A stretch of DNA of 64,000 nt from Bursaphelenchus xylophilus (GCA_904066235.2 CAJFCV020000005.1:2604001-2668000); one strand, 5' to 3'; counted from the stretch's first letter, positions 31,627 through 43,600 are shown. A program made the numbers and translations. The notes: generated by a model not told the origin, from the sequence alone.

Positions 31627-34570
31627 ATGGGTAACAGCGGGTCCGCCAACGGTCATTTTATTAAACGCGACGAGTCCTTCGGGTCTCCTCGACAAAAACA
31701 TGCAGTCGATGTAAGTAAAAGGAAAATTATCAAAAAATTCTTTTAAAAATAAAAAAAAATTTTATTGTAATTGTAAAATACGCACATCTTCCTTTGCAGA
31801 TAGTCCGATCCGGCAGTTATTTCGGGAGTAACGAGCGAATTTCGAATGGAACTCAACGGAGTCCCTCTTTCCACAAAAATAATCGGTCCCAATCCCTGGA
31901 GCAGAGTGGGACTCATTCTCCCTCAAGTTCCCACTCCTCCTCATCCAACTCGTATCTTGGACATGACAAAAATTGCCTACGGCAATCGGCTCAACCAATG
32001 TTTCAGATCAGCGGCGATTTGAACCCGCAGCAAATACATTTGGTCAAACGGACTTGGAAAAATGTAAGTGTATATGTGGCGGCGTATTTTACACAATTTC
32101 CACAATGGCGGACCTGATCCAGTGGCAAAAAACTTGTAATTTTGAATCCGGGAAGTATCAAAAATGTAGCAAAATGCCTCCATCTCCAAGTGAAGAAAAC
32201 TCCGATTTCAAAAGCCGCTCGCTCTTTTTGTGAGAGAAGCCCTTCGAAACGGAGTTTTTTTAGCTAGAGAGGGAGGTATTTTGCCACATTTTTGATACTT
32301 CCCGAATGCAAAATGATACGTTTTTTGCCACTGGAAGGCCCCACTGTACAAAAAACGAACAAAAAATTTAAAAACAAGTTTTGCCTTGTGTCAAAGACCA
32401 TAACGATTTTTTTAAGAAGCTAATAACCATGACTAATAATTTTTTTTGGCGACATTGGGAGTCGTTTTACAGGGCTTACATTGTTTTTTAATGTCTCAGA
32501 TTTTCTATAAATTTTTTTGCGTTTTCGAGCACAGGCCACAAGTGAATTTCTAAAATTTTTAGCCCGCGCTTTGCAGGGGCAGCCAAAATATTCAACGATC
32601 TTTGCGGCTGAGAGAGTACGCAGAATCTTGGGGAGCAGTCACAGAAAAAAACCTCTTTTTGGCCATATCTTTTCCACTTTTATGTGGAATACTTTTTTTG
32701 AGGAAGTGTTGCTCTCTACGGTAGAAAAAGGTGTGAAAGTTTTCATGCCAAAATTCGCAAAAAAAAGTTCCACGTTTTTTGCAACTTTCGAGCCAAAACT
32801 CTCTGTCGTTTCTGCAAAGCGCGGGCTAAAAGTCGTGGACATGTCTTTAAAAAAGTTATTCTACATCTATGTCAAGTTTCATCAAAATCTGACCATTATA
32901 TTTGGAGCACTTCCCTTATGAACTTGCTCAAAGTTTCAGTAAAATCTAACCATTTCCTTCTCTCAAAGCAAATTAAATTTCCATTTTTTTCAGCTCATGA
33001 AATCCATCAACGATGATGAACAAGAGATCGCGATTCGCCTGCTCCTTCGTTTCTTCCAACTGGAGCCCCGGAACGTTGCTCTGTTCGGCCTCCCAACTGA
33101 TGTGCCGTTGAATGAGCTCCGACAAAACCCAATTTTCATGCGACATGTAAAGGTAAATAAACCCTACTTTGAGATGACTATTTCTTACGTTTTTAGGCCT
33201 TTGAACCAACGCTGATTCACGTGATGTCACACCCTGGGAATGCGACAACTTTGAGCAAATATTTGCAACAACTTGGAGGAAGGCATGTGCAGAATACGGG
33301 AGTGACTTACAAGAGCACTTACTGGAAGGTGAGATAACGTTGATCGGAAAAGAAGGCGTTTTAAAATACGGTATAACCAATAGGGCACTTCCCTTCTCTC
33401 CACACCGACAAGGGAGTTTTCCTGGAGATTGGTGTTTTCTTGGAGATTTGAGTATTTTGTGAAAGCAGAGGCCATATGTGATAATAGTTTTGATTTTAGC
33501 GGTTGTGCGGAAGGATTTGAGACGGTTTTTGAACAGTTTTGTCAGATGTCATGGAGAATATAACTTTTGTTCGGGTTGGACGTTTTTAATGGGAATCTAG
33601 GTATTTTTGTAAAGGAATCGATATTGCTGATTAGTTAATTGGAAAGAGAACCTGAAGAGGACGTATTTTAAACAACATTTTTGACTTTATTTTATATTTG
33701 ATGATGAATAAGATAATTTTATGACGATTTTTGCCTGATATTTAGCCATTCGAAAGGAGAAAAGTTTCGACATAGTTTGTTTGACTAGATTCGAGACTTT
33801 TTTTTGAGGTTCATACTTTTTTTTCCAAAAAAAATTTCCCCAAGTGCCGCTCTCAGATTTTCTTTAAATTTTGCACACACGTCGGGCATAGAATCATTAT
33901 CAATTTTTGAAAGTTTTAGCTCGCGCTTTGCAGGCGCCGCCGAGATATTGAATGATCTTTGCGGCCGAGAGAGTACACTAAACGCGGTCAAAAGAGAAAC
34001 AATTTTTGGCCATGTCTTTGCTACTTTGTGTCGTGCGGAAAGATGATTTTTTATACACCTCATAGAAGTACTTTCCTTGTTAGAAAAAGAGAATGGAAAT
34101 AATGAGGTCGACATGTGAAAAAATCACATAAATGCAAACTTAACGTCGTTTTCAAAGTCCCAAATCCATCTCATTTCTTCACTCTTTGATTTGACGCAAG
34201 TTGAAAAACATTTCCTTGCAAAACTTCAGTCAAATTTTTTTTTATTTTTCTGGAATTTATGTATTATATGTACATACATGCATCAAGAAGACTACATATA
34301 AAGATAAACATTGCGTATTTTACTCTCATCTTTAAAAACCCTCACTTTCAGACCTTCATGCAAGCCCTTGTGGACGTCGTGGACGCCGGCAAGATCTCCG
34401 CCGACGCCTACGAAGCTTTCATGGTGTTGGGCGCGTTCTGCGTGGAGCAAATGAGGATCGGCTACAAGATCGAATACAAACTTCAACGGGAGGCGGAGCG
34501 GATAGCCAAAGTCCAGATGCAGAAGCGCGCGCACTCCGTGCAGAGTCGGCATCACAAGACGTCCAGATAG
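31627..34570 (+). CDS. Globin, N-terminally extended, probably acylated
   Basis: Exons: 31627-31710, 31800-32063, 32994-33152, 33197-33328, 34352-34570, giving 285 residues with all phases consistent. The start MGNSGSAN is a good N-myristoylation signal. A Ser-rich, probably disordered region follows (to about residue 95). The globin fold starts at LNPQQIHLVKRTWKN (helix A). The likely distal His is in FMRHVKAF (residue 167) and the likely proximal His in LGGRHVQ (199), so haem binding should be possible. The C-terminus is a basic tail. Expanded glb families with long N-terminal extensions are typical of nematodes, and acylated members act at membranes as redox or oxygen sensors. That role here is inferred. 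Introns carry family B and C elements. Confidence 0.93.
32103..32345. mobile_element. Family B TIR element in globin intron 2
   Basis: It starts CAATGGCGGACCTGATCCAG and ends GCCACTGGAAGGCCCCACTG, with clear interior arms. Confidence 0.8.
32530..32920. mobile_element. Old family C copy in globin intron 2
   Basis: Interior landmarks (GCGCTTTGCA, TTCAACGATCTTTGCGG, GGCCATATCTTT) and the end GAGCACTTCCCTTA are recognisable. The left end is lost. Confidence 0.55.
33834..34083. mobile_element. Truncated family C copy in globin intron 4
   Basis: It begins CCCCAAGTGCCGCTCTCAGA and includes TTTTGCACACACGTCGGGC and GCTCGCGCTTTGCAGGCG. It ends with a family D-like end, AGAAGTACTTTCCTTG, which suggests recombination between related C and D ends. 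Confidence 0.55.
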
Positions 34571-34740
34571 CTGAGAGTTTCGTTATATTCTGTGTAGTTT
34601 CCACTGGTCATACGGGCATAATATTTATAGCTTGTAGTACTCAATTTTCTACAAAATTTTCAATTTTTTACTGTTTTTTACCTCTGTTTCGAGTAATAAC
34701 AATATAATCCCGGTATTTAGAGAAGAAGCAAAACGTCTAT

Positions 34741-34876
34741 AAGTCTGTCGGGAAAATAATGAGCACTCTGTCGCATTAAAAATTGGGGAAAAAATGAGTC
34801 AAAGATCAAATTTCTTTTCACTTCAGCGACACAATTAATGAAGCGAAATATTGCTCATTATTTTCCCGACAGACTT
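34741..34876. mobile_element. Family A TIR element
   Basis: It runs from AAGTCTGTCGGGAAAATAAT to ATTATTTTCCCGACAGACTT. Confidence 0.8.
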
Positions 34877-35486
34877 ATATTTAGTTGTATAGATTTTACG
34901 AAGTTTGTATTTTACCCTCAAAAAATTCTTGTTCCGAATGTGACTTTGTCGTTGCGATTTGAATAAACTTTTAAAATCTTTCCTTAATTTGGTCACGTAT
35001 AATGTATGTACGATAAAAAACGAATAAAAAAAAAGATTTTAGCGAAAAGCTACTTACCCGATTCTGATAACCAGTTATCAGCGGTGCGATAAATAATGTG
35101 GGAGTATGGGGTTTCTAGTGTTTTTTGGTTGGAATTATTTTTCAAAATAAACGAACATTTTTTGGTTTTTTGGGATTCGTTATACACAGGTTTTATTGTG
35201 GATAGCGACTACTGGAGAAGACGGCAAAACTTCCAAATTTTGGAATCGTTTCAATGCCAGATTTATATAATTTTCCTAAGGTCGCTTCAGCGCCGATTAA
35301 GAGCATGAATTTTTGTAAAAATAGTCTTGCGATGTCTTGCGAGGTAATGTTTTTGGCCAGCCAAAAAAAAGCAAAAAAGATGACTTACTTTCCCGAAATG
35401 CTGTTTTCAACAAAATAGTCGACGTTTGACTGTACCTACAGGCAAAAATTCGCGGGATTCTGAGGGCTTTTTGCCACGAGCAATAA

Positions 35487-36083
35487 CAGTCTGTCGGGAA
35501 AATAATGTCGCTGCGCCGATGACGTGGCTGAATTAACAGGGGAAGTACTCCAACTGCGACACTCAGATTTTCTTTAAATTTTGCACACACGTCGGGCATC
35601 AACTAAGTATCAATTCCTAAAAGTTCTAGCTCGCGCTTTGCGGGCGCCGCCGAGATATCGAACGATTTTTGCCGCCGGGAGAGCACGCTAAACGTGGAGA
35701 GCGGTCAGGGAGAAAAACGCTTTTTGGCCATAACTTTGGCAGTTTCGCGCGGAAAAAATTGATTTTTTGTAGAAACATTATCCTTTACGGTAGAAATAGG
35801 CATGAAGCTTTTTGCGCCGAAATTCGGCAAAAAGTCCTAAATTTTGGCCGACTTTCGATCTAAAAATCTCGGTTGTTTCTGCAAAGCGCGAGCTAGGATT
35901 CTCCCATATATCTTAGAAAAAATTATTCTAAATTTGTGCCAAGTTTCATCAAAATCTGAGCGTCGCACTTGGGGTACTTCCCCTGTAAAAAGAAATTTGA
36001 TTTTGCTGCGACACAACTCATTTTCTCGGCGACGATGCGATTTTCAATGCGACAGAGTGCTCACTATTTCCCCCACAGACTGA
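35487..36083. mobile_element. Family A TIR element interrupted by family C
   Basis: The left end, CAGTCTGTCGGGAAAATAAT, continues to 35536. The right part resumes at 35986 (AAAGAAATTTGATTTTGC) and ends CCCACAGACTGA. Removing 35537-35985 and one TAA recreates a standard family A interior. Confidence 0.85.
35537..35985. mobile_element. Family C element nested in family A, TAA duplication
   Basis: The ends are CAGGGGAAGTACTCC and GGGGTACTTCCCCTG, with TAA on each side (35534-35536 and 35986-35988). It is one of the best-preserved family C copies in the window (449 bp) and fixes the three-base target. Confidence 0.9.
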
Positions 36084-36961
36084 TACAAAAGCTTCTAACT
36101 TGGTCAGAATTAGTTTCCATCATTTTCGAAACGAAACCAGTTATCCGAAGATCAATGGGATTGCGTTGTGGATTGTACGGAGCAACGGAACCTCTTCCCC
36201 TCCCTTCCCCTTGCGTTATGTGACCTCGATTGCGAGAAGAGCAAAAAAGGGAAAAATCGACAAAGAGAAATCGTTTTCACTTTCCTTTTTCGAACCTTTC
36301 TCCTCGCCTTATTCGCTTTGGTGTGTGTTTTTTCAACAGTTCTGTTTATTTTGACGGGGAAACGGGACTTTTAAAAGGTAATTCAGGATATGTAATTTGT
36401 TATATAGGTCTCTTAAATTTGAAAATTTCAAAATTTTATTCTTTTTCCAAGAATTTACCATCCATAAAGCGAATTTATATACAACAAAACACTTTTGTAA
36501 GAAGCAAATTTTGAGGTCCCTAGGACAAATTTTTCGGCCAAAATTGACCTACTCACTACTTGCTGTACATGTTTAAAGACCGTAGAATTTTGTCGCCGAT
36601 GACACGCGTAAAAACGCGGGTTTTCATCGCACAATTAACGGCATGTCGTCTGTTTATCAGCCTGTCGGGAAAATAATGAGTCCAATGTTAGAGAATACCA
36701 TGAAATAAAATGGGAGTAGGTCCAAAATCCGAGCCAGATTGGCCCAAAAATCGTCGGGGAAGGCACACTGTTGAAACGGTCAAGAAAACTAAAATAGTTG
36801 CCAAACTGACCAAAATTTTTTTAACCCGCTTATTTTTACATACTGTGATAGGTTTTTCGACATGCTCTTTCGAATGGCATTAGCAGTTTTTTTATACCTC
36901 TTACCAAACCTTAGATTCTGCAATTTTCCATGGGATAGGCTTGCTTTCGTAACGGGGTGTG

Positions 36962-37117
36962 TCAGCCTGTCGGGAAAATAATGAGCACAAGTTCTCTCTC
37001 GCCGATCCAGTCGCTGAAGTGAAAAGCAATTTGATTTTGTCGCGACACTATTCATTTTCTCGGCGATGATGCGATTTTCGACGCGACAGAATTCTCATTA
37101 TTTTCCCGACAGATTGA
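36962..37117. mobile_element. Family A TIR element
   Basis: It starts TCAGCCTGTCGGGAAAATAA and ends TTATTTTCCCGACAGATTGA. An isolated family A left end also lies at 36657-36686. Confidence 0.8.
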
Positions 37118-37411
37118 CCTCTTTTCGCTATACCTTTCAAGGCTATTTGTCTTCGAACTGACTCTACTTTTACTGTAAACTTAAAGTTCGAGGTTCGCCA
37201 ACACAATGGCCCAACTGTGATTGTTTTCCCGTCGAGACGGACTAATTTCTACGTGGACTTTGAAACCGTTACAGTTAAATTCGAATAAAGGCGTTAAAAT
37301 TCCAAATTTTTTTGGTAACCTTCCGTATCAAACTTGATCTGTCGCTACATGTTTCTTCTGAATCAATTCCTCCGATCTTTTTATTATGCTGGAACGATTT
37401 CAGAGGGCAAA

Positions 37412-38201
37412 ATGGCCGGAGCCAGCCTAGTCTCGATAGTGGCTTTCCTGCTTGTAATGAAGGTAAGTGTATTTCTCAACACAAACTTTTGCCTAGGGTT
37501 GCTACACTGGGGGAGCTGATCCAGTGGCAAAAAACCTACCATTTTTCATCCGGGAAGTATCAAAAATGTAGCAAAATGCCTCCCTCTCCAAGTGAAAAAA
37601 CTGCGATCTCAAACCATATTTTTTGATACTTCCCGGATCCAGAATGGTACGTTTTTTGCCAATGGATGAGGTCCGTCACTGTGACGATGCTACCGATAAA
37701 TTGACGGCTTACAATATCACCTTAACCTTTATGAGCGGGTAGTTTCTAGGCAAGAGGCAATAATCACCTAAAAACCCGTATATAAATTGGAACTATCAGT
37801 TCGTCGGGAAAATAATGAGCACTGTCGCATTGAAAATACCATTGTCGTCGAAAATGAATTGTGTCGTGGCAAAATCGAATTGCTTTTTTTTAAATTCAGC
37901 GACGCGATCCAAAATTGTGCTCATTATTTTCCCGACAAACATATGTAATTGTCATCATAAACCCAACACTTTTTAGTACTATGGCCTGTTCCTCATCCAA
38001 GTCGGCCTCGCGATTCTGGGGATGCTGCTGGCGCGCGATCCCAACGAGTTCGAGAAGATGAACCATGCGACGCAAAACAAAATGATTGAGGCTTATTTGC
38101 AAGTTCTTTTCGTTTTTTTCCAAAGTATTGTAAAAATAATTCTTGCCGGTTTTTTTCACAACATAACATTTTTTTTGTTTCAGCGACGCGTCATAGCCTA
38201 A
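37412..38201 (+). CDS. Small hydrophobic membrane protein, 64 residues
   Basis: Exons: 37412-37462, 37977-38102, 38184-38201. The first junction is strong (GTAAGT to TTTTTAG); the last uses GTTCTT to TTTCAG and is less certain. Without that splice the frame continues to the same TAA with 27 extra residues. The protein is MAGASLVSIVAFLLVMK, then YYGLFLIQVGLAILGMLLAR, then a polar tail (DPNEFEKMNHATQNKMIEAY). This gives one long or two short membrane helices. TTTCAG ends 8 bases before the ATG, suggesting trans-splicing. A family B and a family A element sit in intron 1. I do not recognise the family. Confidence 0.6.
37505..37681. mobile_element. Family B TIR element
   Basis: It starts CACTGGGGGAGCTGATCCAG after TA and ends GATGAGGTCCGTCACTG. 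It is shorter than other copies through loss of the loop. Confidence 0.75.
37796..37940. mobile_element. Family A TIR element
   Basis: It starts TCAGTTCGTCGGGAAAATAA and ends TTATTTTCCCGACAAAC, just before exon 2 of the small membrane protein gene. Confidence 0.8.
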
Positions 38202-38378
38202 ACAGCCGGAATGGATAACATATTGATGACAAAGAAAACGGGCTCCTATCTTGTGCCTTTCAGCGGGATTCCCCCTCTTCTGAAGGGCCTTGAAATTTTT
38301 AATTTATTCAAATACCTCGACTCTACGTGTAAGCTATCATAAAAATAGATAATAAAAGGATTGAAAATAAAAAAGTTT

Positions 38379-39844
38379 TCATACAAGGTCGCCGATATAA
38401 AGTTCGCCCAACTTTTTATGAATAAACTGTAGGGCGAAGCCATGTGCAGCAACGTTCTCCAAGACCATCGATACGTCCTGAAATAATATCAGTCTGTCGG
38501 GAAAATAATGAGCACAACGGCGCTCTTGCCGATCCAGTCGCTGAAGTGAAAAGCAATTTGATTTTGCCGCGACACAATCCATTTTCTCGGCGGCGATGCG
38601 ATTTTCGATGTGACAGAGAGCTCATTATTTTCCCGACAGACTGGTAACACATCCCTTCTGAATTCAACTCACTCTAAATCCATCTAAAATGTACTCAGCC
38701 AGCCCCTTGATCGCTGCCAATTTCCGATCTCTGTTTTCTTTATTAGGCAGCCTTGTTTCCATACAAACGCGATCGATTAGATTCCTAAAATACGGAATTC
38801 ATTTCAGTTGCAAGGCACATTTGAATTTGGCCTGAATTTTTTATGGCTTGTTCTGCGGCAGGCACTTCGGCCAAACTGAGACTCGGCTTTTTCTCTTCAT
38901 CTCCAGTCTGTCGGAAAAATAATGAGCAATCTGTCGCTTCGAAAATCGCATGGCCGCCGAGAAAATGAATTGTGTCGCAGCAAAATAAAATTGTTTTCAA
39001 ATTTAGCGACCCCATCGGCGCAGCGATATTCTACCGAAAAGACTTAGAGATAAAGAGAAAAAGTTGAATCTCATGTTGGCCGAAGTGCCTGTCGAAGAAC
39101 AGGCCAAATTCAAATGTGCCTTGCAAGTTGCAACTGAAGGTAATTTCGTATTTTAGAAATCTAATCGATTGCGTTTGTATGGAAACAAGACTGCCTAGAA
39201 AAGAAAAAAAGAGATCGGAAATTGGCGGCGGTCAAGGAGGTGACTGAGTACATTTTGGATGGATTTAGAGTGAGTTGAATTCAGAAGGGAGGTGCTATCG
39301 GTCTGTCGGGAAATAATGAACCCTCTGTTGAACCGAAAATCGCATCACGGCGGAGAAACTGAATTGTGTCGCGGCAATATCAAATTTCTTTTCACTTCAG
39401 CGACATGATCGCCGCACCGAAATTGTGCTCATTATTTTCCCGGCAGTCTGATAAAAAATCGTCATTTATTCAGCGTATTTCACCCCAAACTTTTTCTAAT
39501 TTTCATACCTCGCACATCACAGGGCTCAGTTATAAATCTTTTTCTTTCGGAAACAAACGTACTTTAGAATTACAAAACACAAACGGTAATCAAAAAAACT
39601 TACTTTTCCGGCTCTCTTCAACATAGCCTCGCCACCCGGATGCTGCTTGTAATAGGACGTCAAATCATACACCTGAGAAACATTAAATTTAGTCTATTAG
39701 GGTATATATCTACAACCAAACTGAACGATAACCAAAAATGCGTATTTTAAAAAGTAAAATCGTTACCTTGCCGTTAAAAATCAGCCACAAATCGTCTTCT
39801 TTGTTGTGTTTCGAAACCTCCGCTCGACTGAAACTTTGAGACAT
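38379..39844 (-). CDS. Small cytochrome b5 domain protein
   Basis: Exons on the minus strand: 39844-39767, 39672-39604, 38477-38379, giving 81 residues. It reads MSQSFSRAEVSKHNKEDDLW, then VYDLTSYYKQHPGGEAML, and ends LQFIHKKLGELYIGDLV. HPGG (His 37) is the canonical first haem ligand; the His of ENVAAHGF corresponds to the second. The product is essentially only the b5 fold, with no membrane anchor or signal peptide, so it is likely a soluble electron carrier. Intron 2 (1.1 kb) is filled by three family A elements and an inverted duplication of a foreign coding fragment. It is convergent with the small membrane protein gene, and its last exon ends 178 bp from that gene's stop. Confidence 0.88.
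38489..38644. mobile_element. Family A TIR element (left of the cytochrome b5 intron set)
   Basis: It starts TCAGTCTGTCGGGAAAATAA and ends TTATTTTCCCGACAGACTGG. It begins 12 bases upstream of cytochrome b5 exon 3. Confidence 0.85.
38645..38903 (-). pseudogene. Inverted-duplicate coding fragment, degenerate copy
   Basis: Read on the minus strand it parallels 39041-39298 (about 85% alike by eye). It carries an insertion with an in-frame TAA after CAGAACAAGCC and lacks a usable donor. See the other copy for the encoded sequence. Confidence 0.6.
38904..39036. mobile_element. Family A element between the inverted duplicates
   Basis: The left end, CAGTCTGTCGGAAAAATAAT, is intact; the right end is missing after CAGCGATATT. 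It sits at the axis of the inverted duplication. Confidence 0.75.
39041..39298 (+). pseudogene. Inverted-duplicate coding fragment, better-preserved copy
   Basis: It reads KRLRDKEKKLNLMLAEVPVE, then a possible 50-base intron (GTAATTTCG to AAACAAG), then CLEKKKRDRKLAAVKEVTEY up to a GTGAG donor. It looks like two exons of a charged helical protein. The source gene is not in the window and the family was not recognised. It is antisense within cytochrome b5 intron 2. Confidence 0.5.
39299..39451. mobile_element. Family A TIR element (right of the cytochrome b5 intron set)
   Basis: It starts CGGTCTGTCGGGAAATAATG and ends ATTATTTTCCCGGCAGTCTGA. It abuts the inverted duplicate. Confidence 0.8.
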
Positions 39845-39992
39845 TCTAGCGCAAAAAAATTCCTCGCTTTGAGCCAGCTAAAGACTGGTCAAAAAGACAA
39901 GCTAATAATTTATTCGTCGCGGTCGCTAAATCCCTATCCTTCACGCAAATGGGAGGTCTTCAAAATTTTTAATCTCAAATTCTAGTGCAATA

Positions 39993-40147
39993 TCAGTTTG
40001 TCGGGAAAATAATGAGCACTCTGTCGCTTCGAAAATCGAATCGCCGCCGAGAAAATGATTTTTTTTCGTGTCAAAATCCAATTTCTTTTCCTCAGCGACT
40101 GGATCGGCGAGAGCGCCGTTGTGCTCATTATTTTCCCGACAGACTGA
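39993..40147. mobile_element. Family A TIR element
   Basis: It starts TCAGTTTGTCGGGAAAATAA and ends TTATTTTCCCGACAGACTGA, with TA flanks. It lies between the cytochrome b5 start and the chk-1 stop. Confidence 0.85.
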
Positions 40148-40193
40148 TAGAACATCAATTGAATTTATAAGGCATTTCACAAAGGTTTATTTA

Positions 40194-40337
40194 TCAATCC
40201 GTCGGAAAAAATAATGAGGGTTTTTCATGCCTCAGAATCGCTTATCATCGCTTTGCGTGATAAGCGATTGGGCATTTCAGGGCCATGTTTGGCATTTTAT
40301 ACTACGATAAATCGACATTATTTTCCCGACAGACGGA
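40194..40337. mobile_element. Family A TIR element with a different interior
   Basis: The ends are TCAATCCGTCGGAAAAAATA and CATTATTTTCCCGACAGACG. The interior contains GAATCGCTTATCATCGC mirrored as GCGTGATAAGCGATT, unlike most copies. A half copy follows at 40380-40437. Confidence 0.75.
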
Positions 40338-40682
40338 TAGGTAAAACTAGTGACCGAAATTTGGAGCTGTAAAATTCATTTTCTCGGCAGCCATTTCCAA
40401 TGCGACATTGCGACCATTATTTTTCCGACAGACTGATAAAAACTCATCATTTATTCGGGGTATTCTACCCCAAAAATTTTCTAATTTTCATGCCTCGCAC
40501 ATCTCCGGGCTCATTTTTAAATATTTTTCTTTCAACATAGAGGTATATAAAAAGTTATAACCAATCTTATTTTTTTGTATCATACACCAAGTACAAAATT
40601 TCAAAATATTCATCATAATTTTTTGAGAGGTAACGTAAATAACGTGCACTTATTTAACCCAATCGTATTTTACCCTGTATTA

Positions 40683-43600
40683 TCAATTACAATTTACAGC
40701 GCTGCTATTGGACGCCTTTAGAGGTCCGTTGCTCGAGGCGAATGGGGCGGATTTGGGGGTTTCCGGGATTAAACCCAGTTCTTTGAGCCATGTGTCCGAT
40801 TCGGCCAGGACAAAGGGATCAATCGCGGATCTGAAGGCCTTGTAGACGTTTTTGAAGTCCATTCCGAGACCTCTTGATCTAAAAAAATGGGAGAAATGAG
40901 CAATTATATTATTTTAGGTAATAAAATTCTAATTTTAATTAAAAAATCTTGCTTTTTTGTAGTTTTGTAGTCAAAAAAGAAGTCATGGCTTATAAAAAAA
41001 AATCCTGCATGCCATCGAGTCAAAAATTATATTACTTTACACAAAAAAAATTTTAATTTTCCCTCAAAATCGAGAATTTTTGGACAAAAAATCTCAAAAT
41101 ACTTGATTTTTAAAATAATAAAATAATCTTTCAATAAGAAAATGTCCTTAAAAATCTATAAAAGGCCATTATGAACTTTTTTAGAACCTTTTTCACACCA
41201 AAAACCCCATATTTCAACCTAAAACAACATAATTCCTCAATTTTCTCCAATTTCCCCCAAAAAATCCATTTTTCATCTCCCAAATCTCCAAGCCCCACCT
41301 TCTCACATCCACCAACAGCTTTCCACCTCTGACTTCGAATATTTGAATCACAAAATGGACCGTTCTTCGGCCATAAGTTGTCATCACCAAGATCTGATGT
41401 GACTGTTGGACTGAAGTTGAGTATCCCAACGTGGCGCACGCCTCCTCAATTCGACAGACCAATTCGTCAATTGTGTCCTCAGCACAAAACCGGGTCATTC
41501 TTCGGGCGAAACTGTGCAAAGGATGCTAAAATTTAATTTATATTACACTAGGTGGGCCAATAAAAAATTGCTCAAAAATCTAGCTCAAAATTTTTTAAAA
41601 ATTATCAAATACGTTGTGAAACACAATGACAAGTCCACACTTACAAAAACAGTGGCTTGAGAAGCTCCAATATGGGCCTGCGAGAACAATAAAAGCTCGT
41701 TTTCCAAGGGCTGTGAGAAGGCGTATTTTGGTCGGTCCGCATCGCTGAAAATAAAAATATTTTATTCTGCCCCATCACGCAATCCATTAAACCCATTTTC
41801 ATTCAATTTTAAAACACGATTTTTGAGTCACTGCGTCAGCCAGTAGTGGGGCCCGGTCTTACAAGGAAAGTACTTCTATGGGGTGTGGAGTTACAGGTCG
41901 AGTCATATATCAAAAAATTCGCAAAATTTTTCTGATTCTGAATATGTAAAAATTAGCTGCCTAATTTTTGTTTGTAAGGGTGAAAAAATCCTCTGAACTT
42001 TTCTCGCAACACCATGAAAATGCGCCTTTTTTACATTGCAACTACTAATTAAGGTGTAGTATAAATTAAATGCGATATTTTAAGGCTTGTAAAGATACCA
42101 GAGTTTACTTTAACTCAAAAGCAAGCTTTTGATTTGGTAAAAACTTTGTCAAAAAGGCATTTGCGTGGTGTTTCGAGAAAAGTTCCGAGGGTTTTTTTAC
42201 CCTTACAAACCAAAATTAGGCAGCTAATTTTTACATATTCAGAATCAGAGAAATTTTGCGAATTTTTTGATATATGACTCGACCTGTAACTCCACACCCC
42301 ATAGAAGTACTTTCCTTGTTAGGAAAAAATCAATTTTGAGATTTTTGGCTTAAAATAGTCGGTAGCACTTGTGGAAGAAAAGCTAAAAATATTTTTGCCC
42401 AATTTTGCCCGGAAGGCATATTTTTTTACAAAATACGTTTTTACACTTCAAAGCCTCTGGAGGCCGATGTGATCCGACCACAGAGATCAAACCTGGCATA
42501 CAGGGGTTTTTGACACCCTGGAATCTGAAAATCGTAGCATTTTTACCGTCAGATTACTGTAACATGGTCATACTATAAACCGGTCGACAAAAATCGACGA
42601 TAACTTCTTTAGATCAAAAATGCCACAGGATTTTATTGCAGATTCGGAATCAGCATAAAATTCTGCTTCGGATACATGTAAAATATGTTCAAAATTCCGT
42701 GGCCCAACGTCTGTAGTATAGTGGTTGTGCGCCAGGATTATCAATCTGGCGACCCAGGTTCGATTCCCGGTGGCTGCAAATGGCAGAAAATGGACTATAA
42801 AAGGGCGGAAACTTGGAAAAAAGGGAAAATAAATTACAGAAAATTAATTTTATGCTACTTAGGAGCAGTTTAAAAGTTTTTGCAAGAATTCCGCATAAAT
42901 TACGGTTTTTATGGAAAACGCCTCACAGCATTCGTAAGATCGCCCCAAATGGCAACTAAAGAGTTGTGGTGAATCTAGATAACGCTTGCTATGCAATATT
43001 CTTCAAATCCGTCGAGGAATGTAATACAAAACAAAATAAAACAATTATTTGGTTTTCAGAAGGAAGCACGCATGTTACAGTCCCGTAATTTAGCCTCTGT
43101 TCCTTATCAACTGAGTCTTCATGTAGATTTATCATTAGAGCGTCCACGCGCTCCGTTTTTCGTGGGATACGCAAGACGGCCTAAGTTTTGCAAGCTGTGT
43201 GATCCCGGTGCTGTTAGGGAATCTTATATGACTTTTTGTGAATCTTATATGACTTTTTGGTCAAATATTGTTCCGTTCAATAAACCTCGGCCGCAGCTCG
43301 CCTTCTTAAAATCCCGAATTTGAAAGAAAATCCAGGCTATCCCAAAAATTTAACGAAATAAGCAGAAATGGACTTATTTTGTAGTAGGAAGCCTCAGTAA
43401 CCTCTTCTATAAATTTTAACCAGATTGCTCCACTTTCCGGCAAGCTATAAGGCGTTTTCCATAAAAACCGTAATTTATGCGTAATTCTTGCAAAAACTTT
43501 TAAACTGGTCCTAAGTAGCATAAAATTAATTTTCTGTAATTTATTTTCCCTTTTTTCCAAGTTTCCGCCCTTTTATAGTCCATTTTCTGCCATTTGCAGC

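Larger units (their letters stand above)
34571..37411. other. Intergenic block between globin and the small membrane protein
   Basis: An AATAAA lies near 34962 for the globin transcript. The block has family A elements at 34741, 35487 (split by family C), 36657 (one end only) and 36962. An ORF at 36168-36374 encodes one possible membrane helix (LLALFALVCVFSTVLFIL), but I see no support that it is expressed. 34880-35480 and 36690-36960 hold nothing recognisable. Confidence 0.5.

Noticed and set aside
36168..36374. Small membrane protein ORF
   Set aside because: It has one plausible membrane helix, but overlapping frames are equally open, no splice or trans-splice signal is near the start, and it lies in a repeat-rich spacer.
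39041..39298. Extra exons of cytochrome b5
   Set aside because: The fragment is on the opposite strand to cytochrome b5. The three cytochrome b5 exons already make a complete domain in phase.
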